From contig JAJECK010000152.1 in the NCBI GenBank assembly GCA_022822085.1, positions 1 to 45,438 on the forward strand: a stretch of DNA of 45,438 nucleotides, written 5' to 3'. The notes under the pieces are model-generated. The model did not search any database. It saw nothing but the letters and a program-made list of their open reading frames with translations, and was not told where the DNA came from. The position numbers and the translations under genes are program-made. Positions 23,901 to 33,276 of this stretch are shown one piece after another (within the stretch, counting starts at the first letter, position 1; every line of letters starts with the position of its first letter). This DNA is from Candidatus Poribacteria bacterium (GTDB taxonomy: Bacteria > Poribacteria > WGA-4E > WGA-3G).

Positions 23901-24950
23901 TCATAATTGCTGAATAGCATCAACCAGCTTATCTGCACCATACTTTACCACATCAGTAGCAGGTAATCCTGTTTCTTTTTCTATATCAGTAATTGCTTTG
24001 ACAGTTTCTCTTTCTGATAAATCAAAACAATTGAGTGCAATACATACTACCTTGGCAGGTTTTATAGGGGCGGTTAACATCTCATAGTGTGCAATCATTT
24101 CTGTGATGGAAGGCAATGGCACTGTATAGCGTGCAACTGTGTCACGAGAGGGTTGATGGCAAAAGATCATTGCATCTGGCATGCTGCCGTGTAGCAAACT
24201 TAATGTCACACCCGAATAACCCGGATGTACTAATGATCCCTGTCCTTCAACGATAAGTAGGTCGTGATTTTTTGCTCCTTCAAGGACAATTTCTTCAGCT
24301 GCACCTGCGGTGAAATCAGACACTACAGCATCAATTGCAATTCCCCAACCCCATACCATGATACCGTTTTGTCCAGTTGGGCAAAATTCAGCGTTGAGAC
24401 CGCGTGCCCTTGCAGTTTTTGTAATCTCTATACCAGATAGCATTTTCCCAACACGGCAATCCGACCCTACAGTGAGGACCACAGTCGCCTCAACATCATC
24501 GGCTTTGCAAGTAGCAACTGGTAAGTAATCGGGTGGTTTTCTTGCATCCCATAGCACTGTGTTGTTTTTTTCTGCTAACTCGGCCAGTTCGTCGTTATCA
24601 CTCAAAAAATGGTGAAGACCGCTCATAATGTGCAATCCATGACTGATCGCATCACGAATAATCCCATCCCATGCCGTAGGTAATTCACCGCCGGGAGGTG
24701 CAATTCCGATTGCTAACATCGTTGGTTGGAACTGCAGTGCATCTGCCAGATTTTTGATAACTGGTATTCCGTGACCAATTTCAATGATTTCACTGACATC
24801 TTTTCCTGCATTTGTGCTATCAAGGACAGCGACAACGTTATCTGGCAGATATCGTACGAGGACGGTTGCAGTCTTAGATTCAAGGACACCAAACGAACCT
24901 TCTGCAAGTATAACTATTCTATGTGATTTTGGATTCAATTGTTTCATCAT
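23901..24950 (-). CDS. DUF1611 family P-loop protein (DgcN-like)
   Basis: A 349-residue protein with an N-terminal Rossmann-like half (about 10-110, including AEGSFGVLESKTATVLVRY) and a C-terminal P-loop half with GSDCRVGKMLSG near residues 158-169. CPTGQNGIM, DFTAGAAEE and VEGQGSLVHPGYSGV are family hallmarks. DUF1611 proteins include DgcN, a D-glutamate N-acetyltransferase acting with an enolase-superfamily racemase DgcA. No dgcA lies next to it here, so only the family is secure. It follows a TIM-barrel isomerase gene on the same strand by 33 bp. Confidence 0.82.
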   Translation of the reverse strand: MMKQLNPKSHRIVILAEGSFGVLESKTATVLVRYLPDNVVAVLDSTNAGKDVSEIIEIGHGIPVIKNLADALQFQPTMLAIGIAPPGGELPTAWDGIIRDAISHGLHIMSGLHHFLSDNDELAELAEKNNTVLWDARKPPDYLPVATCKADDVEATVVLTVGSDCRVGKMLSGIEITKTARARGLNAEFCPTGQNGIMVWGWGIAIDAVVSDFTAGAAEEIVLEGAKNHDLLIVEGQGSLVHPGYSGVTLSLLHGSMPDAMIFCHQPSRDTVARYTVPLPSITEMIAHYEMLTAPIKPAKVVCIALNCFDLSERETVKAITDIEKETGLPATDVVKYGADKLVDAIQQL

Positions 24951-24983
24951 TATTCATTAGATTACCATATATCATCTTGTTTT

Positions 24984-25871
24984 TCAAGAAGTTGGTAGGA
25001 ATTGACGAAGGTGTCTGCATCCAATAGCAAAACCTTCTAACCCTGGTGCACCTCTGTCTTCGTTTTCAACACATAAGACATAGTCGTAACCAGATTCTAA
25101 TAGTGCTCCAATGATAGTTCCCCAGTTCAATTGTCCTCTTCCTGGTACTCTATATTGCCACCACCAATTCCCAATTATCCCTTGCCGAAATAGCATCCGT
25201 GGACTAATTTCGCAATCCTTAACATCTGCATAGGACCACTTTCCATCAAACATACGAATTGCATCTTCTGCAGGCATAATCCCCATCCATAACCAGTGTG
25301 ATGGATCGCAAGATAGACCGAGGTAATCGGATGGAATTGCATCAAGGATACGTTCCCACATCTCAGGATTACATGCGATGTTTCCCATCCGCACAGCACA
25401 ATCTAAAGCAAGTTTCACACCTTTCTCTTCTGCGAATTGCACAACTGGTGCCCACATCTCTTTGAATCTGTGGACGAGTTCTATAGAACGATCCCCTGGA
25501 TTACCTGGTTCGGAAGAGAATTGCCCATAAAAGTGCCAACTCACGGGACTTCCAGCATAGGTAACAACTACTGGAATATCAAGGATATGTGCCGCTTCAA
25601 TTGCCTTTAGCAAAGAATTCCGTGCATTTTCTCGTGCTTCAAAATCATCATCTAACAAGTTTGAATGTGCCGTTAATGCCGCGAGAAAGATTTCGGTTTC
25701 AGATAAGGACTTCTTGACTTCTTCCCCGTTGGTTGGTATAATCTGCTGCGGATCAAAGAGTCCACTTGCATTTGGACGGATTGCGTCAAAATCGTTCTCT
25801 ATTGCCCATGTGGTGCATTCTTCAAGGCTCCATGCACCACCACCAACATTTGTGCTAAAACTGATCTTCAT
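24984..25871 (-). CDS. Sugar phosphate isomerase/epimerase-like TIM barrel (xylose isomerase-like)
   Basis: A 295-residue single-domain TIM barrel of the AP endonuclease 2/xylose isomerase-like family. It starts MKISFSTNVGGGAWSLEECT and has the typical metal-site segments: LALDCAVRMGN, GLSCDPSHWLWMG with Asp and His, YADVKDCEIS and the final CVENEDRGAPG with Glu. Relatives isomerise sugars or inositol derivatives such as 2-keto-myo-inositol. Divergent from the glycosylase gene at 25915 with only 43 bp between the start codons, so the promoters must overlap. It is likely co-transcribed with the DUF1611 gene. The substrate is unknown. Confidence 0.85.
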   Translation of the reverse strand: MKISFSTNVGGGAWSLEECTTWAIENDFDAIRPNASGLFDPQQIIPTNGEEVKKSLSETEIFLAALTAHSNLLDDDFEARENARNSLLKAIEAAHILDIPVVVTYAGSPVSWHFYGQFSSEPGNPGDRSIELVHRFKEMWAPVVQFAEEKGVKLALDCAVRMGNIACNPEMWERILDAIPSDYLGLSCDPSHWLWMGIMPAEDAIRMFDGKWSYADVKDCEISPRMLFRQGIIGNWWWQYRVPGRGQLNWGTIIGALLESGYDYVLCVENEDRGAPGLEGFAIGCRHLRQFLPTS

Positions 25872-25914
25872 TATTTACCTCACACGAATTTAGAAATGGA
25901 CCAATTATACAGAT

Positions 25915-26592
25915 ATGCAAATTGTTTGTGAAGAGAATCTTGACAAGAGACTACTTGAGTTATATAAACAACTACGGTCTGAGCACGGTAACCTTAGATG
26001 GTGGCCGGCAGATTCACCCTTTGAAGTTGCACTTGGGGCAATACTAACACAAGCAACTGCATGGCGGAACGTTGAGAAAGCGATTGATAATCTCAAGGCT
26101 GCAGATGCGTTCACTCCAGAACAGATCCATGCAATCAGTCAAGACGAATTGGAGAAACTACTGCACCCATCCGGCTATTTTCGAATGAAAGCGAAGAAAG
26201 TGCGTGCTTTTGTTGAACATATCATTGAACGTCCGATGGCGGTCATGTTTAAGCTTGATGTTCCCGATCTACGAAAGGAATTACTTTCTATCTACGGTGT
26301 TGGTCCAGAAACAGCAGATTCAATCATACTCTATGCAGCTGAAAAACCGAGTTTTGTTGTTGATACGTATACCTATCGTCTATTCAGTAGATTAGGATGG
26401 GTTGCGGGTAACTTCCACTATGAAAGACTACGGGCATTATTTATGGACAATCTCCCTCATGATGTCAATCTGTTCAACGAATACCATGCATTGATAGTTC
26501 GTCATGGGGCAAGAGTATGTAAAAAAACACCTAACTGTGAATCATGCTTTCTTCAAAGTCAATGTGATTTCTTTCAAGTTGGTTCTGGTTAA
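25915..26592 (+). CDS. Endonuclease III-related DNA glycosylase lacking the lyase lysine
   Basis: A 225-residue HhH-GPD protein with [4Fe-4S] cysteines. The hairpin-helix-hairpin and active-site region read IYGVGPETADSIILYA (126-141) and the catalytic Asp150 is in VVDTYTYR. Endonuclease III has Lys in the position of Glu132 (GVGRKTA), so this protein should be a monofunctional glycosylase without AP-lyase activity, as in MagIII-type 3-methyladenine glycosylases. Four Cys (202, 208, 211, 217) give C-x5-C-x2-C-x5-C, one residue shorter than usual. It probably removes alkylated or damaged bases. The start at 25915 has no clear ribosome site. Confidence 0.85.
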   Translation: MQIVCEENLDKRLLELYKQLRSEHGNLRWWPADSPFEVALGAILTQATAWRNVEKAIDNLKAADAFTPEQIHAISQDELEKLLHPSGYFRMKAKKVRAFVEHIIERPMAVMFKLDVPDLRKELLSIYGVGPETADSIILYAAEKPSFVVDTYTYRLFSRLGWVAGNFHYERLRALFMDNLPHDVNLFNEYHALIVRHGARVCKKTPNCESCFLQSQCDFFQVGSG

Positions 26593-26627
26593 TTCCTCCA
26601 TCCTACATATATCTATCTACAATTTTT

Positions 26628-26656
26628 TTTACACAGACATGTGTTTGTGATATAAT
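26628..26656 (+). promoter_or_regulatory. Promoter for a Gfo/Idh gene
   Basis: TTTACA (26628-26633), a 17-bp spacer and a consensus TATAAT (26651-26656), about 115 bp before the chosen start at 26772. The stretch ACACAGACATGTGTTTGTG spans the spacer and contains short inverted motifs. Confidence 0.65.
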
Positions 26657-26771
26657 ACCATCATCTTGAATCTAATCTAACATCCAGATTATGAATGAAC
26701 TTGTCTGGTGTTACGTTTTTAATGTGCTTTGGACTGAATACCTACTTGGCACAATATTAGGAGTGAATTTA

Positions 26772-27740
26772 ATGGCTAATAATCTACGTTTCGGTGTTGT
26801 TGGTTTAGGTATGGGTATGAATCGTTCAGGTGTTATTCATGGTACAGACGGTGCTGAACTTGTCGCTGTTGCAGACTTAAAAGCAGATCGGCGTAAAGCT
26901 GCAGAAGAGAAGTTCGGTTGTGAAAGTCATGAAGATGCACTTGAGATGTTTGACCGTGATGATATTGATGTTGCGATGATAATGACACCCAGCGGTTTAC
27001 ATGGACATTTCGGTGAGCAAGCTGCCCATCGTGGAAAACATGTGATTACGACTAAACCGATGGATGTAAGCGTTGAAAACTGCAATTCTCTAATCAAAAC
27101 ATGTGAAGACAACAATGTTAAACTTATGGTTGACTTCGGTGAAAGATACGGTAATAACAACAGACGTATCAAAACAGCGTTGGATCAAGGTGCGATCGGT
27201 AGACCACTTCTGTGTGAACTCCGTATGAAATGGAAAAGACCCGATAGTTATTATGTCGGTTGGCACGGCACATGGGAATTAGATGGTGGCGGTTCTATCA
27301 TGAACCAAGGTGTACACTCCATTGATCTGATGTTGTGGTTTATGGGACCTGTCAAACGTGTCATCGGTGCTCATTTTGATGTCTACGATCATGAAAATTG
27401 TGAAACTGAAGATATGACCTCTGCTATTTTAGAGTTTGAGAATGGAGCCTTGGGGCATGTGCTAACAACTACGACCTATCCCGGTGGTAGTATAACTATG
27501 ATTCATATTCACGGTCAAACAGGAATAGTTGGTGTTGGACCGGATATCTGGCAGTTTCCTGAAGGTGAAGAACCTGAGATTGAACTGCCTCCTTATCCTG
27601 GCAATGTTATTCAGGATGCAATACGTGTCGTTAATGAGGATGGGACGCCTGCAGTAGATGGTTATGAAGGCAGACGTTCTGTTGAACTCAACATGGCAAT
27701 CTACGAATGTGCGCGTAGTGGAAAATCTGTGATGTTATAA
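26772..27740 (+). CDS. Gfo/Idh/MocA family oxidoreductase with TKP instead of EKP
   Basis: A 322-residue oxidoreductase. The start at 26772 (AGGAG 8 bp before) puts FGVVGLGMGMNRSG, the dinucleotide loop, near residues 6-19; an ATG 27 codons upstream adds a sequence with no family match. The family EKP motif reads TTKPMDV near residue 97, so its Glu is Thr. DFGERYGNNNRR follows and GWHGTWELDGGGSIMNQGVHSID gives the family GGG...HxxD block. The subfamily is used for sugars or polyols. It has its own promoter. Weak hairpin after the gene at 27768-27801. Confidence 0.87.
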   Translation: MANNLRFGVVGLGMGMNRSGVIHGTDGAELVAVADLKADRRKAAEEKFGCESHEDALEMFDRDDIDVAMIMTPSGLHGHFGEQAAHRGKHVITTKPMDVSVENCNSLIKTCEDNNVKLMVDFGERYGNNNRRIKTALDQGAIGRPLLCELRMKWKRPDSYYVGWHGTWELDGGGSIMNQGVHSIDLMLWFMGPVKRVIGAHFDVYDHENCETEDMTSAILEFENGALGHVLTTTTYPGGSITMIHIHGQTGIVGVGPDIWQFPEGEEPEIELPPYPGNVIQDAIRVVNEDGTPAVDGYEGRRSVELNMAIYECARSGKSVML

Positions 27741-27767
27741 ATCACTAAGGTATTCTGTAAGATTTGG

Positions 27768-27801
27768 ACGGTAGGACGTGTCTCCTAATCATGCCTACCG
27801 T
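27768..27801. terminator. Weak terminator hairpin between convergent genes
   Basis: ACGGTAGG (27768-27775) and CCTACCGT (27794-27801) with an 18-nt loop, followed by TTCTTTAAAT. It lies between two convergent genes and could serve both. The loop is large, so the call is weak. Confidence 0.45.
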
Positions 27802-27857
27802 TCTTTAAATAGTATTGTTTTCAAACAAGAATTGGTTTATTGCCCTATTTTACAATT

Positions 27858-28913
27858 CTAATCATGATATTCTGGTAAAAATGTTTTAATTGCGCCCCAC
27901 CGAATCGTTTGTTTACCTTTTGGAGTAACTGTATAAACATCGTCACTTATCCAATCTACTAAATAATCATTCCCCTTGTGTTCAGTTATACGAATTAACT
28001 CTCCACTATCAATATGATATTTATAGATGTTGTATGGCGGTATCACTATATCTGGGAGCAGTGGTTTGTTCAACTCAATTTCACATCCACTAAATACAAT
28101 TGATTTGCCATTATTCATCCAATCTATACTGGCACAGAATCTATTTATGGGTATATCCAACTGTCGTATGAGATTACCTTTGCTGTCGCTAATCATATAG
28201 CGGTGTGCTTTCCAGACGCGGATGAGTTTCAGTCGGTTGTCTGCCCCCCCTGTCTCACGTTGAACGAACAATATCCGTTGACCATCGGAAGACCAACGTG
28301 GATATGCTCGTGAGATTATTAAGTCATTTGCAGGTGGTGGTAGTAACAATTCCTGTAGATTATTACCATCAGCATCCATAATAAAGATATTTGAATCATG
28401 TTCATCTACCAAAGTACGATTTAAAAATGCAATCTTCTTACCATCAGGTGACCACTCAGGATAATCTACTTGCAGTTCTCTGATCTCATGGATTTCACGG
28501 TTCACAAGATTCAGAATATTCATGCTGAATTTATTGGTTCCGTTTTCGAATCTTTCATATCTTAAAAATAAGATAGATTTGCCATCTGGTGAAAACGAAG
28601 GATAATCATCAATGCTGTTATGAGGACCAGTGATTTGTCTGATGTTTGTCCCATCTGTATTCATTAAGAAGAGATAACTATGTTCTCTATCATCAGGATT
28701 TGCGCTTCTAACGAACACAATTTGTTTACCATTAGGAGACCAACGTGGATATGTAGGTGAATTTGTATCAGTCAGTAGCGTCTTATTGTTACCATCGTCG
28801 TCCATTATGTAAATTCCTCCTTCTCCATTTCTTACAGAAGCAAAGAGGATCTTTGCATTTGCAATTGTTGTAGAAAGAAGAAGAAGAGAACAGATAAAAA
28901 AGTATTTCCGCAT
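27858..28913 (-). CDS. Secreted TolB/PD40-type beta-propeller protein 2
   Basis: A 351-residue paralogue of the propeller gene at 5641-6669. The start at 28913 (AAGGA upstream) gives the signal peptide MRKYFFICSLLLLSTTIANA, cut ANA-K; an in-frame start 33 bp upstream overlaps mutS. Both proteins open with ILFxSxRxGxxGIYxMDDDG. Repeats are marked by WSPNGK, FSPDGK and WSPDGK. Near the C-terminus is VTPKGKQTIRWGAIKT (329-344), the motif shared with the other propeller and two LamG proteins, here with 7 extra residues after it. It lies 22 bp downstream of mutS on the same strand, so it probably shares its transcript, a curious partner for a repair gene. Confidence 0.85.
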   Translation of the reverse strand: MRKYFFICSLLLLSTTIANAKILFASVRNGEGGIYIMDDDGNNKTLLTDTNSPTYPRWSPNGKQIVFVRSANPDDREHSYLFLMNTDGTNIRQITGPHNSIDDYPSFSPDGKSILFLRYERFENGTNKFSMNILNLVNREIHEIRELQVDYPEWSPDGKKIAFLNRTLVDEHDSNIFIMDADGNNLQELLLPPPANDLIISRAYPRWSSDGQRILFVQRETGGADNRLKLIRVWKAHRYMISDSKGNLIRQLDIPINRFCASIDWMNNGKSIVFSGCEIELNKPLLPDIVIPPYNIYKYHIDSGELIRITEHKGNDYLVDWISDDVYTVTPKGKQTIRWGAIKTFLPEYHD

Positions 28914-28935
28914 TGTATATTCCTTATCATAAAAA

Positions 28936-31617
28936 TCATGACTCATCTGCTTTTGCTTTTAGGTCATATAGTAAATTCACAGCATCCAGTGGAGTGATCT
29001 GAGATAATTCCAACTTTCGTAACTCTTCAACAAGTGGGTGTGTTTTTGGTGTGAATAGTGCCATCTGTAGTGAATCACTTTGCATCGTTTTACGGGTAAT
29101 TTGTCGTTGTGGTCGTGGCATCGTTTGCGTAGTTTTCGGTGGTTTCTCAGTGGCTTCATCTGCTTCAACGCTGAGATTATGTTGCTCAAGCACTTCAAGG
29201 ATCTGCTGTGCACGTGCAATTACAGCATGTGGTAGACCAGCAAGCCGTGCAACGTGAATCCCATAGCTTTGGTCTGCACCACCAGGAACTACTTTTCGCA
29301 AAAATGTCACCTTCTGTCCATCTTCATGCACAGCAACGTTGTAGTTCTTTGCACGTTTGTATTTACTTGCGAGTTCAACAAGTTCATGGTAGTGTGTAGC
29401 AAAGAGCGTTTTTGCCCCAATCTTTTTCTCATCTAATAGATACTCTGATACTGCCCAGGCAATGCTAAGACCATCAAATGTACTGGTCCCTCGTCCCACT
29501 TCATCCAGAATAACAAGGCTTTTTCTTGTTGCATTGTTGAGGATATTTGCGGTTTCGTTCATTTCCACAAGGAATGTGCTTTGCCCCATCACGAGATTAT
29601 CTGAAGCACCGACGCGCGTGAAAATCCTATCTACTAATCCTATTTTCGCTGCAGATGCGGGGACAAAACACCCGATTTGTGCCATCAAGACAATCAGTGC
29701 AGTTTGACGTAGATATGTGCTTTTACCACTCATATTCGGTCCAGTGATGATATGTAGTTGTTCATCATCACAGTTCAGGTTCGTATCATTCGGAACAAAG
29801 CCTTCTTGGATATTTAATTGCTCTACTACTGGATGCCGTCCATCACGGACAATAATCTCCTCACTGTTTTCTATAGTAGGTTTGACATAATTATATTTTG
29901 ATGCGCAAAAAGCGAAACTTGATATAACGTCAGTCATAGCGATGACCGATGAGATTTTTTGGACCTCCTCAGTATGTTCTGCAACCTGATCTCTGATTTC
30001 ACAAAACAGATCGTATTCCAGCGTCTGTATTCTATCCTCAGCGTTTAGGACCTTTGCTTCCTGTTCTTTGAGTTCTGGAGTGATGAATCGTTCGGAGTTG
30101 CGTAATGTCTGTTTTCGGATATAGTGTTCTGGCACTAAGTTTAGATTTGGTTTGGTAACCTCAATATAATAGCCAAATACCTGATTAAATCCGATTTTCA
30201 ATGATGAAATACCGCTTCGTTTTCTTTCTTCTTCTTGGAGGGCAGCCATCCAATCTCTACCTTGCCCAACAATCTGTCGCAATTCATCAAGTTCAGCATT
30301 GTAACCATCGTTAATCACACCCCCTTCACGAACGGTTGCAGGTGGATCAGGATGAATTCCATTTTCAATCAATTCAATTAACGAGGTCATCGGATTTAAT
30401 TCTGTATTCAGTGAAGCCAATAGGGGTGATTCACAACTATCAAGTTGTACCTTGACATCCGGTAGAAGCGTGAGTGAATCTTTGAGAGAGAGTAAATCCC
30501 GGCCATTGACTGCCCCCAGACTTATACGTGTGATGAGTCTTTCAATATCTGACATTTTTCCAAGTGCTTCGCGTAATTCCTCTTGTCTGTTGATCTGTGT
30601 TTTGAGTTCTTCAACGGCATCCAACCGTCCTTGAATATCGTTTTGGTCCAGTAACGGCTGTAATAGACATTGTCGTAATTTCCGAGCACCCATAGATGTT
30701 ACAGTTTGATCCAGGACATCAAGCAAAGTGCCTTTTGTTGCGCCATCTCTAATAGATGCTGTCAATTCGAGATTGCGTTGTGTATCGGCATCCAACACCA
30801 TATAATCTGAGAGCGTGTATGCATGGAGTGAAATAATATGTTGAACTTCTTGTTTCTGTGTTTCATGGAGATAATAGATGAGTGCTCCGGCGGCACAAAT
30901 AGCGGTGGGAAGATGTTCACACCCAAATCCGTCAAGAGATACTGTTTGGAAATGTTCAAGAAGTTCACCTCTTGCTGAATCATAGTCAAAACGCCAATCA
31001 GGAAGAAAATTCACCACAGCCTTCAGTTCAATCTTAAGCTGCTCCAACAATTCTTCATTGGCGTAAGATTCAGAAAAAAGACATTCTTTCGGAGAAAAAC
31101 GGTGTATTTCTGCCCAGAGTCGGGAAGGATCAGTGAGTTCAGTTACTTGAAACTCTCCTGTAGATAGGTCAACAACTGCGAGTCCATAAGTCTCTTTTTG
31201 CAGATAAATTGAAATAAGGAAATTATTTGTTTTATGTTCGAGAACTTTGGGGTCAGTGACGGTTCCAGGTGTTACAATACGGACAACATCCCGTTTTACA
31301 AGTCGGTTTTCGTCGCGTGCAACTTTCGCATCTTCAGTTTGGTCTAATATAGCGACTTTATGTCCTGCAGAAACTAATTTATATAGATAGGAGTCAAGTG
31401 CGTGATGTGGGATTCCGGCCATTGGGGGTGGTGGGGTCTTCTGATTCTTGTGGCTTCGTTTGGTGAGTGCTATTTCAAGCAGTCGTGAAATCAATTCTGC
31501 ATCATCATAAAATGCTTCATAGAAATCACCTACCCGACAAAGAAGGATGGCATCTTCATTCTGTTTTTTTACTTGTCTATAAAGTTCCATCATTGAAAGT
31601 TCATTCTGTTTTGGCAT
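28936..31617 (-). CDS. mutS: DNA mismatch repair protein MutS
   Basis: An 893-residue MutS. The N-terminal mismatch-binding Phe-x-Glu is present as GDFYEAF (Phe32-Tyr-Glu34), followed by the connector, lever and clamp domains. The ATPase has the Walker A GPNMSGKSTYLRQ, VGASDNLVMGQSTFLVEM, the Walker B VILDEVGRGTSTFDG and the LFATHYHEL block. The length is a little above the usual 850-870. It recognises mismatches and recruits MutL; mutL is not in the window. The start is ATG at 31617. A gene for a secreted propeller follows it. Confidence 0.98.
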   Translation of the reverse strand: MPKQNELSMMELYRQVKKQNEDAILLCRVGDFYEAFYDDAELISRLLEIALTKRSHKNQKTPPPPMAGIPHHALDSYLYKLVSAGHKVAILDQTEDAKVARDENRLVKRDVVRIVTPGTVTDPKVLEHKTNNFLISIYLQKETYGLAVVDLSTGEFQVTELTDPSRLWAEIHRFSPKECLFSESYANEELLEQLKIELKAVVNFLPDWRFDYDSARGELLEHFQTVSLDGFGCEHLPTAICAAGALIYYLHETQKQEVQHIISLHAYTLSDYMVLDADTQRNLELTASIRDGATKGTLLDVLDQTVTSMGARKLRQCLLQPLLDQNDIQGRLDAVEELKTQINRQEELREALGKMSDIERLITRISLGAVNGRDLLSLKDSLTLLPDVKVQLDSCESPLLASLNTELNPMTSLIELIENGIHPDPPATVREGGVINDGYNAELDELRQIVGQGRDWMAALQEEERKRSGISSLKIGFNQVFGYYIEVTKPNLNLVPEHYIRKQTLRNSERFITPELKEQEAKVLNAEDRIQTLEYDLFCEIRDQVAEHTEEVQKISSVIAMTDVISSFAFCASKYNYVKPTIENSEEIIVRDGRHPVVEQLNIQEGFVPNDTNLNCDDEQLHIITGPNMSGKSTYLRQTALIVLMAQIGCFVPASAAKIGLVDRIFTRVGASDNLVMGQSTFLVEMNETANILNNATRKSLVILDEVGRGTSTFDGLSIAWAVSEYLLDEKKIGAKTLFATHYHELVELASKYKRAKNYNVAVHEDGQKVTFLRKVVPGGADQSYGIHVARLAGLPHAVIARAQQILEVLEQHNLSVEADEATEKPPKTTQTMPRPQRQITRKTMQSDSLQMALFTPKTHPLVEELRKLELSQITPLDAVNLLYDLKAKADES

Positions 31618-31911
31618 GTAGATGTCCTAAATTAAATGCAATTTGATCAGTAATATTTTTTCTTAATACCATATCACAGTCTTTAGCATTGTGTCAAATT
31701 TTATATCTCAAAGGATGTGTGAAGTTTATGAATTCATTTTGGAATTCCTTGCCTACCAGTGAATATAAGGGGTGCAATGAATTGCGGTACTACGAACGAA
31801 ATATTTCCTACGGTTTTGTTCAATGAATTTCAATAACCTGCAATGTATTATTTTGATATAATACATTAGTTTCATATTTATGAATTTGTTGGATATTGAA
31901 AGGAGGACATA

Positions 31912-32946
31912 ATGAACAACTATAGAACGGCTATCGTTGGGGGAAGACGCGGCGTTCACCACGCAAAGTCCTACGATGGTATAGAAAACATGAAGGTGAT
32001 TGCAATCTGTGAAATAGATGAGGAGCGTCTCAAAAATGCTGTAGATGAATTGAAGGTTACTGGTTATACAGATTACGAAGAGATGTTAAAGATTGAAAAA
32101 CCGGATATTGTTCACGCAGTTACGGATCCGACAGTGCCACGACATATATGGGTTGAACCTGCTGCCGATGCGGGTGTCCAAGCCTTAGTTATAGAGAAAC
32201 CGTTAGCTCTAAGACCACGAGATTCTGAACTACTTGCTGCAGCACACGAGAAAACAGGATTAAAAATTGTCGTCAATCATCAACGTAGATATTTGCCATT
32301 TGCAGAAAAAATGTTGGAATTTTTTGCCGAAGACAGTCTCGGTGATATACATTTTATTCGGGCATCTACAGAATGTGTACTAACGGATATGGTGACACAT
32401 CTGATGGATGTTGTGCTGTTTGCTCTTAGAGATATTCCAATTACTCATGTGTGGGCTGCAGTAGATGGCGGTGAAACTTATGAAAGTCCAAATCTTGATT
32501 GCCCTGACGATATGATAGCTCAATATACTTTTGAAAATGGTGCTCGGGTGTTTTTTGAATCCGCGAGAAAAGCATTTGGCACTATAGACTTTCCGGGTAG
32601 TAATCCACGTTGCAATCTTGATTTTTGGGGCACGAAGGGTCGTATGTGGTGGCGTGAAAATGGGTCATGGGGATACCATCTTGAGGGTATGTCACAACAG
32701 TTTGTAGAAGAAACCAATTTTGGTATTGATGATAGATATGGACAAGCTGCTTTCACACAGGCGATAGCGACATGGCTTGATGATGAGAACCAACCCCACC
32801 GTAATCGGTTGGAATATGCTTTATTGGGATTTGATTTAATTATGGCTGCCTATCGTTCTGCACTTATAGGTAAACGTATTGCCTATCCGCCGAAACTGTC
32901 CGATGATGAATGGGTTGAACTTAAGGAACGTTTGACAGGAAAATAG
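31912..32946 (+). CDS. Gfo/Idh/MocA family oxidoreductase
   Basis: A 344-residue oxidoreductase with MNNYRTAIVGGRRGVHHAKSY, where the dinucleotide loop is unusually Arg-rich, followed by EKPLAL (VIEKPLALRPRDSEL) and VNHQRRYLPFA. A TATAAT-like box (31857-31862) and AAAGGAGG precede the start. The 294-bp gap from mutS is a divergent promoter region. Of the three Gfo/Idh proteins in the window this one is not closely similar to the others. The substrate is unknown. Confidence 0.87.
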   Translation: MNNYRTAIVGGRRGVHHAKSYDGIENMKVIAICEIDEERLKNAVDELKVTGYTDYEEMLKIEKPDIVHAVTDPTVPRHIWVEPAADAGVQALVIEKPLALRPRDSELLAAAHEKTGLKIVVNHQRRYLPFAEKMLEFFAEDSLGDIHFIRASTECVLTDMVTHLMDVVLFALRDIPITHVWAAVDGGETYESPNLDCPDDMIAQYTFENGARVFFESARKAFGTIDFPGSNPRCNLDFWGTKGRMWWRENGSWGYHLEGMSQQFVEETNFGIDDRYGQAAFTQAIATWLDDENQPHRNRLEYALLGFDLIMAAYRSALIGKRIAYPPKLSDDEWVELKERLTGK

Positions 32947-33107
32947 GGGCGTTTCTTTATTGTAGAAATTATCTCTGTTTACGTGGTTTGATTCTGAAAC
33001 CAACACGGACGAATTATCTGATTATTGGGTATGTAAAGCTTTTGTCACTATATGAGTCTAAGAGTGCGTCCATATTTTTGTCAATCGTTTGTGGACGCGT
33101 TGCGCGG

Positions 33108-33177
33108 CTTCTGTCCGAGCGAGGTTTGCTCGCGTCATGGGGCGAACGGTCGCGAGCAAACCTCGCTCCTACAGAAG
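33108..33177. repeat. Palindromic repeat, family F
   Basis: A hairpin with the perfect 18-bp arms GAGCGAGGTTTGCTCGCG (33117-33134) and CGCGAGCAAACCTCGCTC (33151-33168), extended outward by CTTCTGT (33108-33114) and ACAGAAG (33171-33177). It is more GC-rich than its surroundings. Only one copy is in the window. It lies between a Gfo/Idh gene and a consensus promoter and may end the upstream transcript. Confidence 0.85.
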
Positions 33178-33227
33178 AAAAACGGTTAATGCCAAAAACT
33201 TTACAGACCCCTGATTATTTTTCCAAT

Positions 33228-33256
33228 TTGACATAAAATATTTAAATTGCTATAAT
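33228..33256 (+). promoter_or_regulatory. Perfect consensus promoter of the tandem PhyH genes
   Basis: TTGACA (33228-33233), a 17-bp spacer and TATAAT (33251-33256), the ideal sigma-70 arrangement, 31 bp before the start codon at 33288. Just downstream, AAAGATG-aa-CATCTTT (33261-33276) forms a perfect 7-bp inverted repeat. Confidence 0.9.
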
Positions 33257-33260
33257 GCGG

Positions 33261-33276
33261 AAAGATGAACATCTTT
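33261..33276. promoter_or_regulatory. Possible operator or 5' hairpin at the PhyH transcription start
   Basis: AAAGATG and CATCTTT flank a 2-base centre and would fall at about +1 to +15 of the transcript. Placement fits a repressor operator, or a small 5' mRNA stem. The ribosome site (AGGAGA, 33278-33283) follows directly. Confidence 0.5.

Noticed and set aside
32988-33236. 82-codon plus-strand frame after the Gfo/Idh gene
   Set aside because: It runs through the perfect palindrome at 33108-33177, has no ribosome site and no family features.
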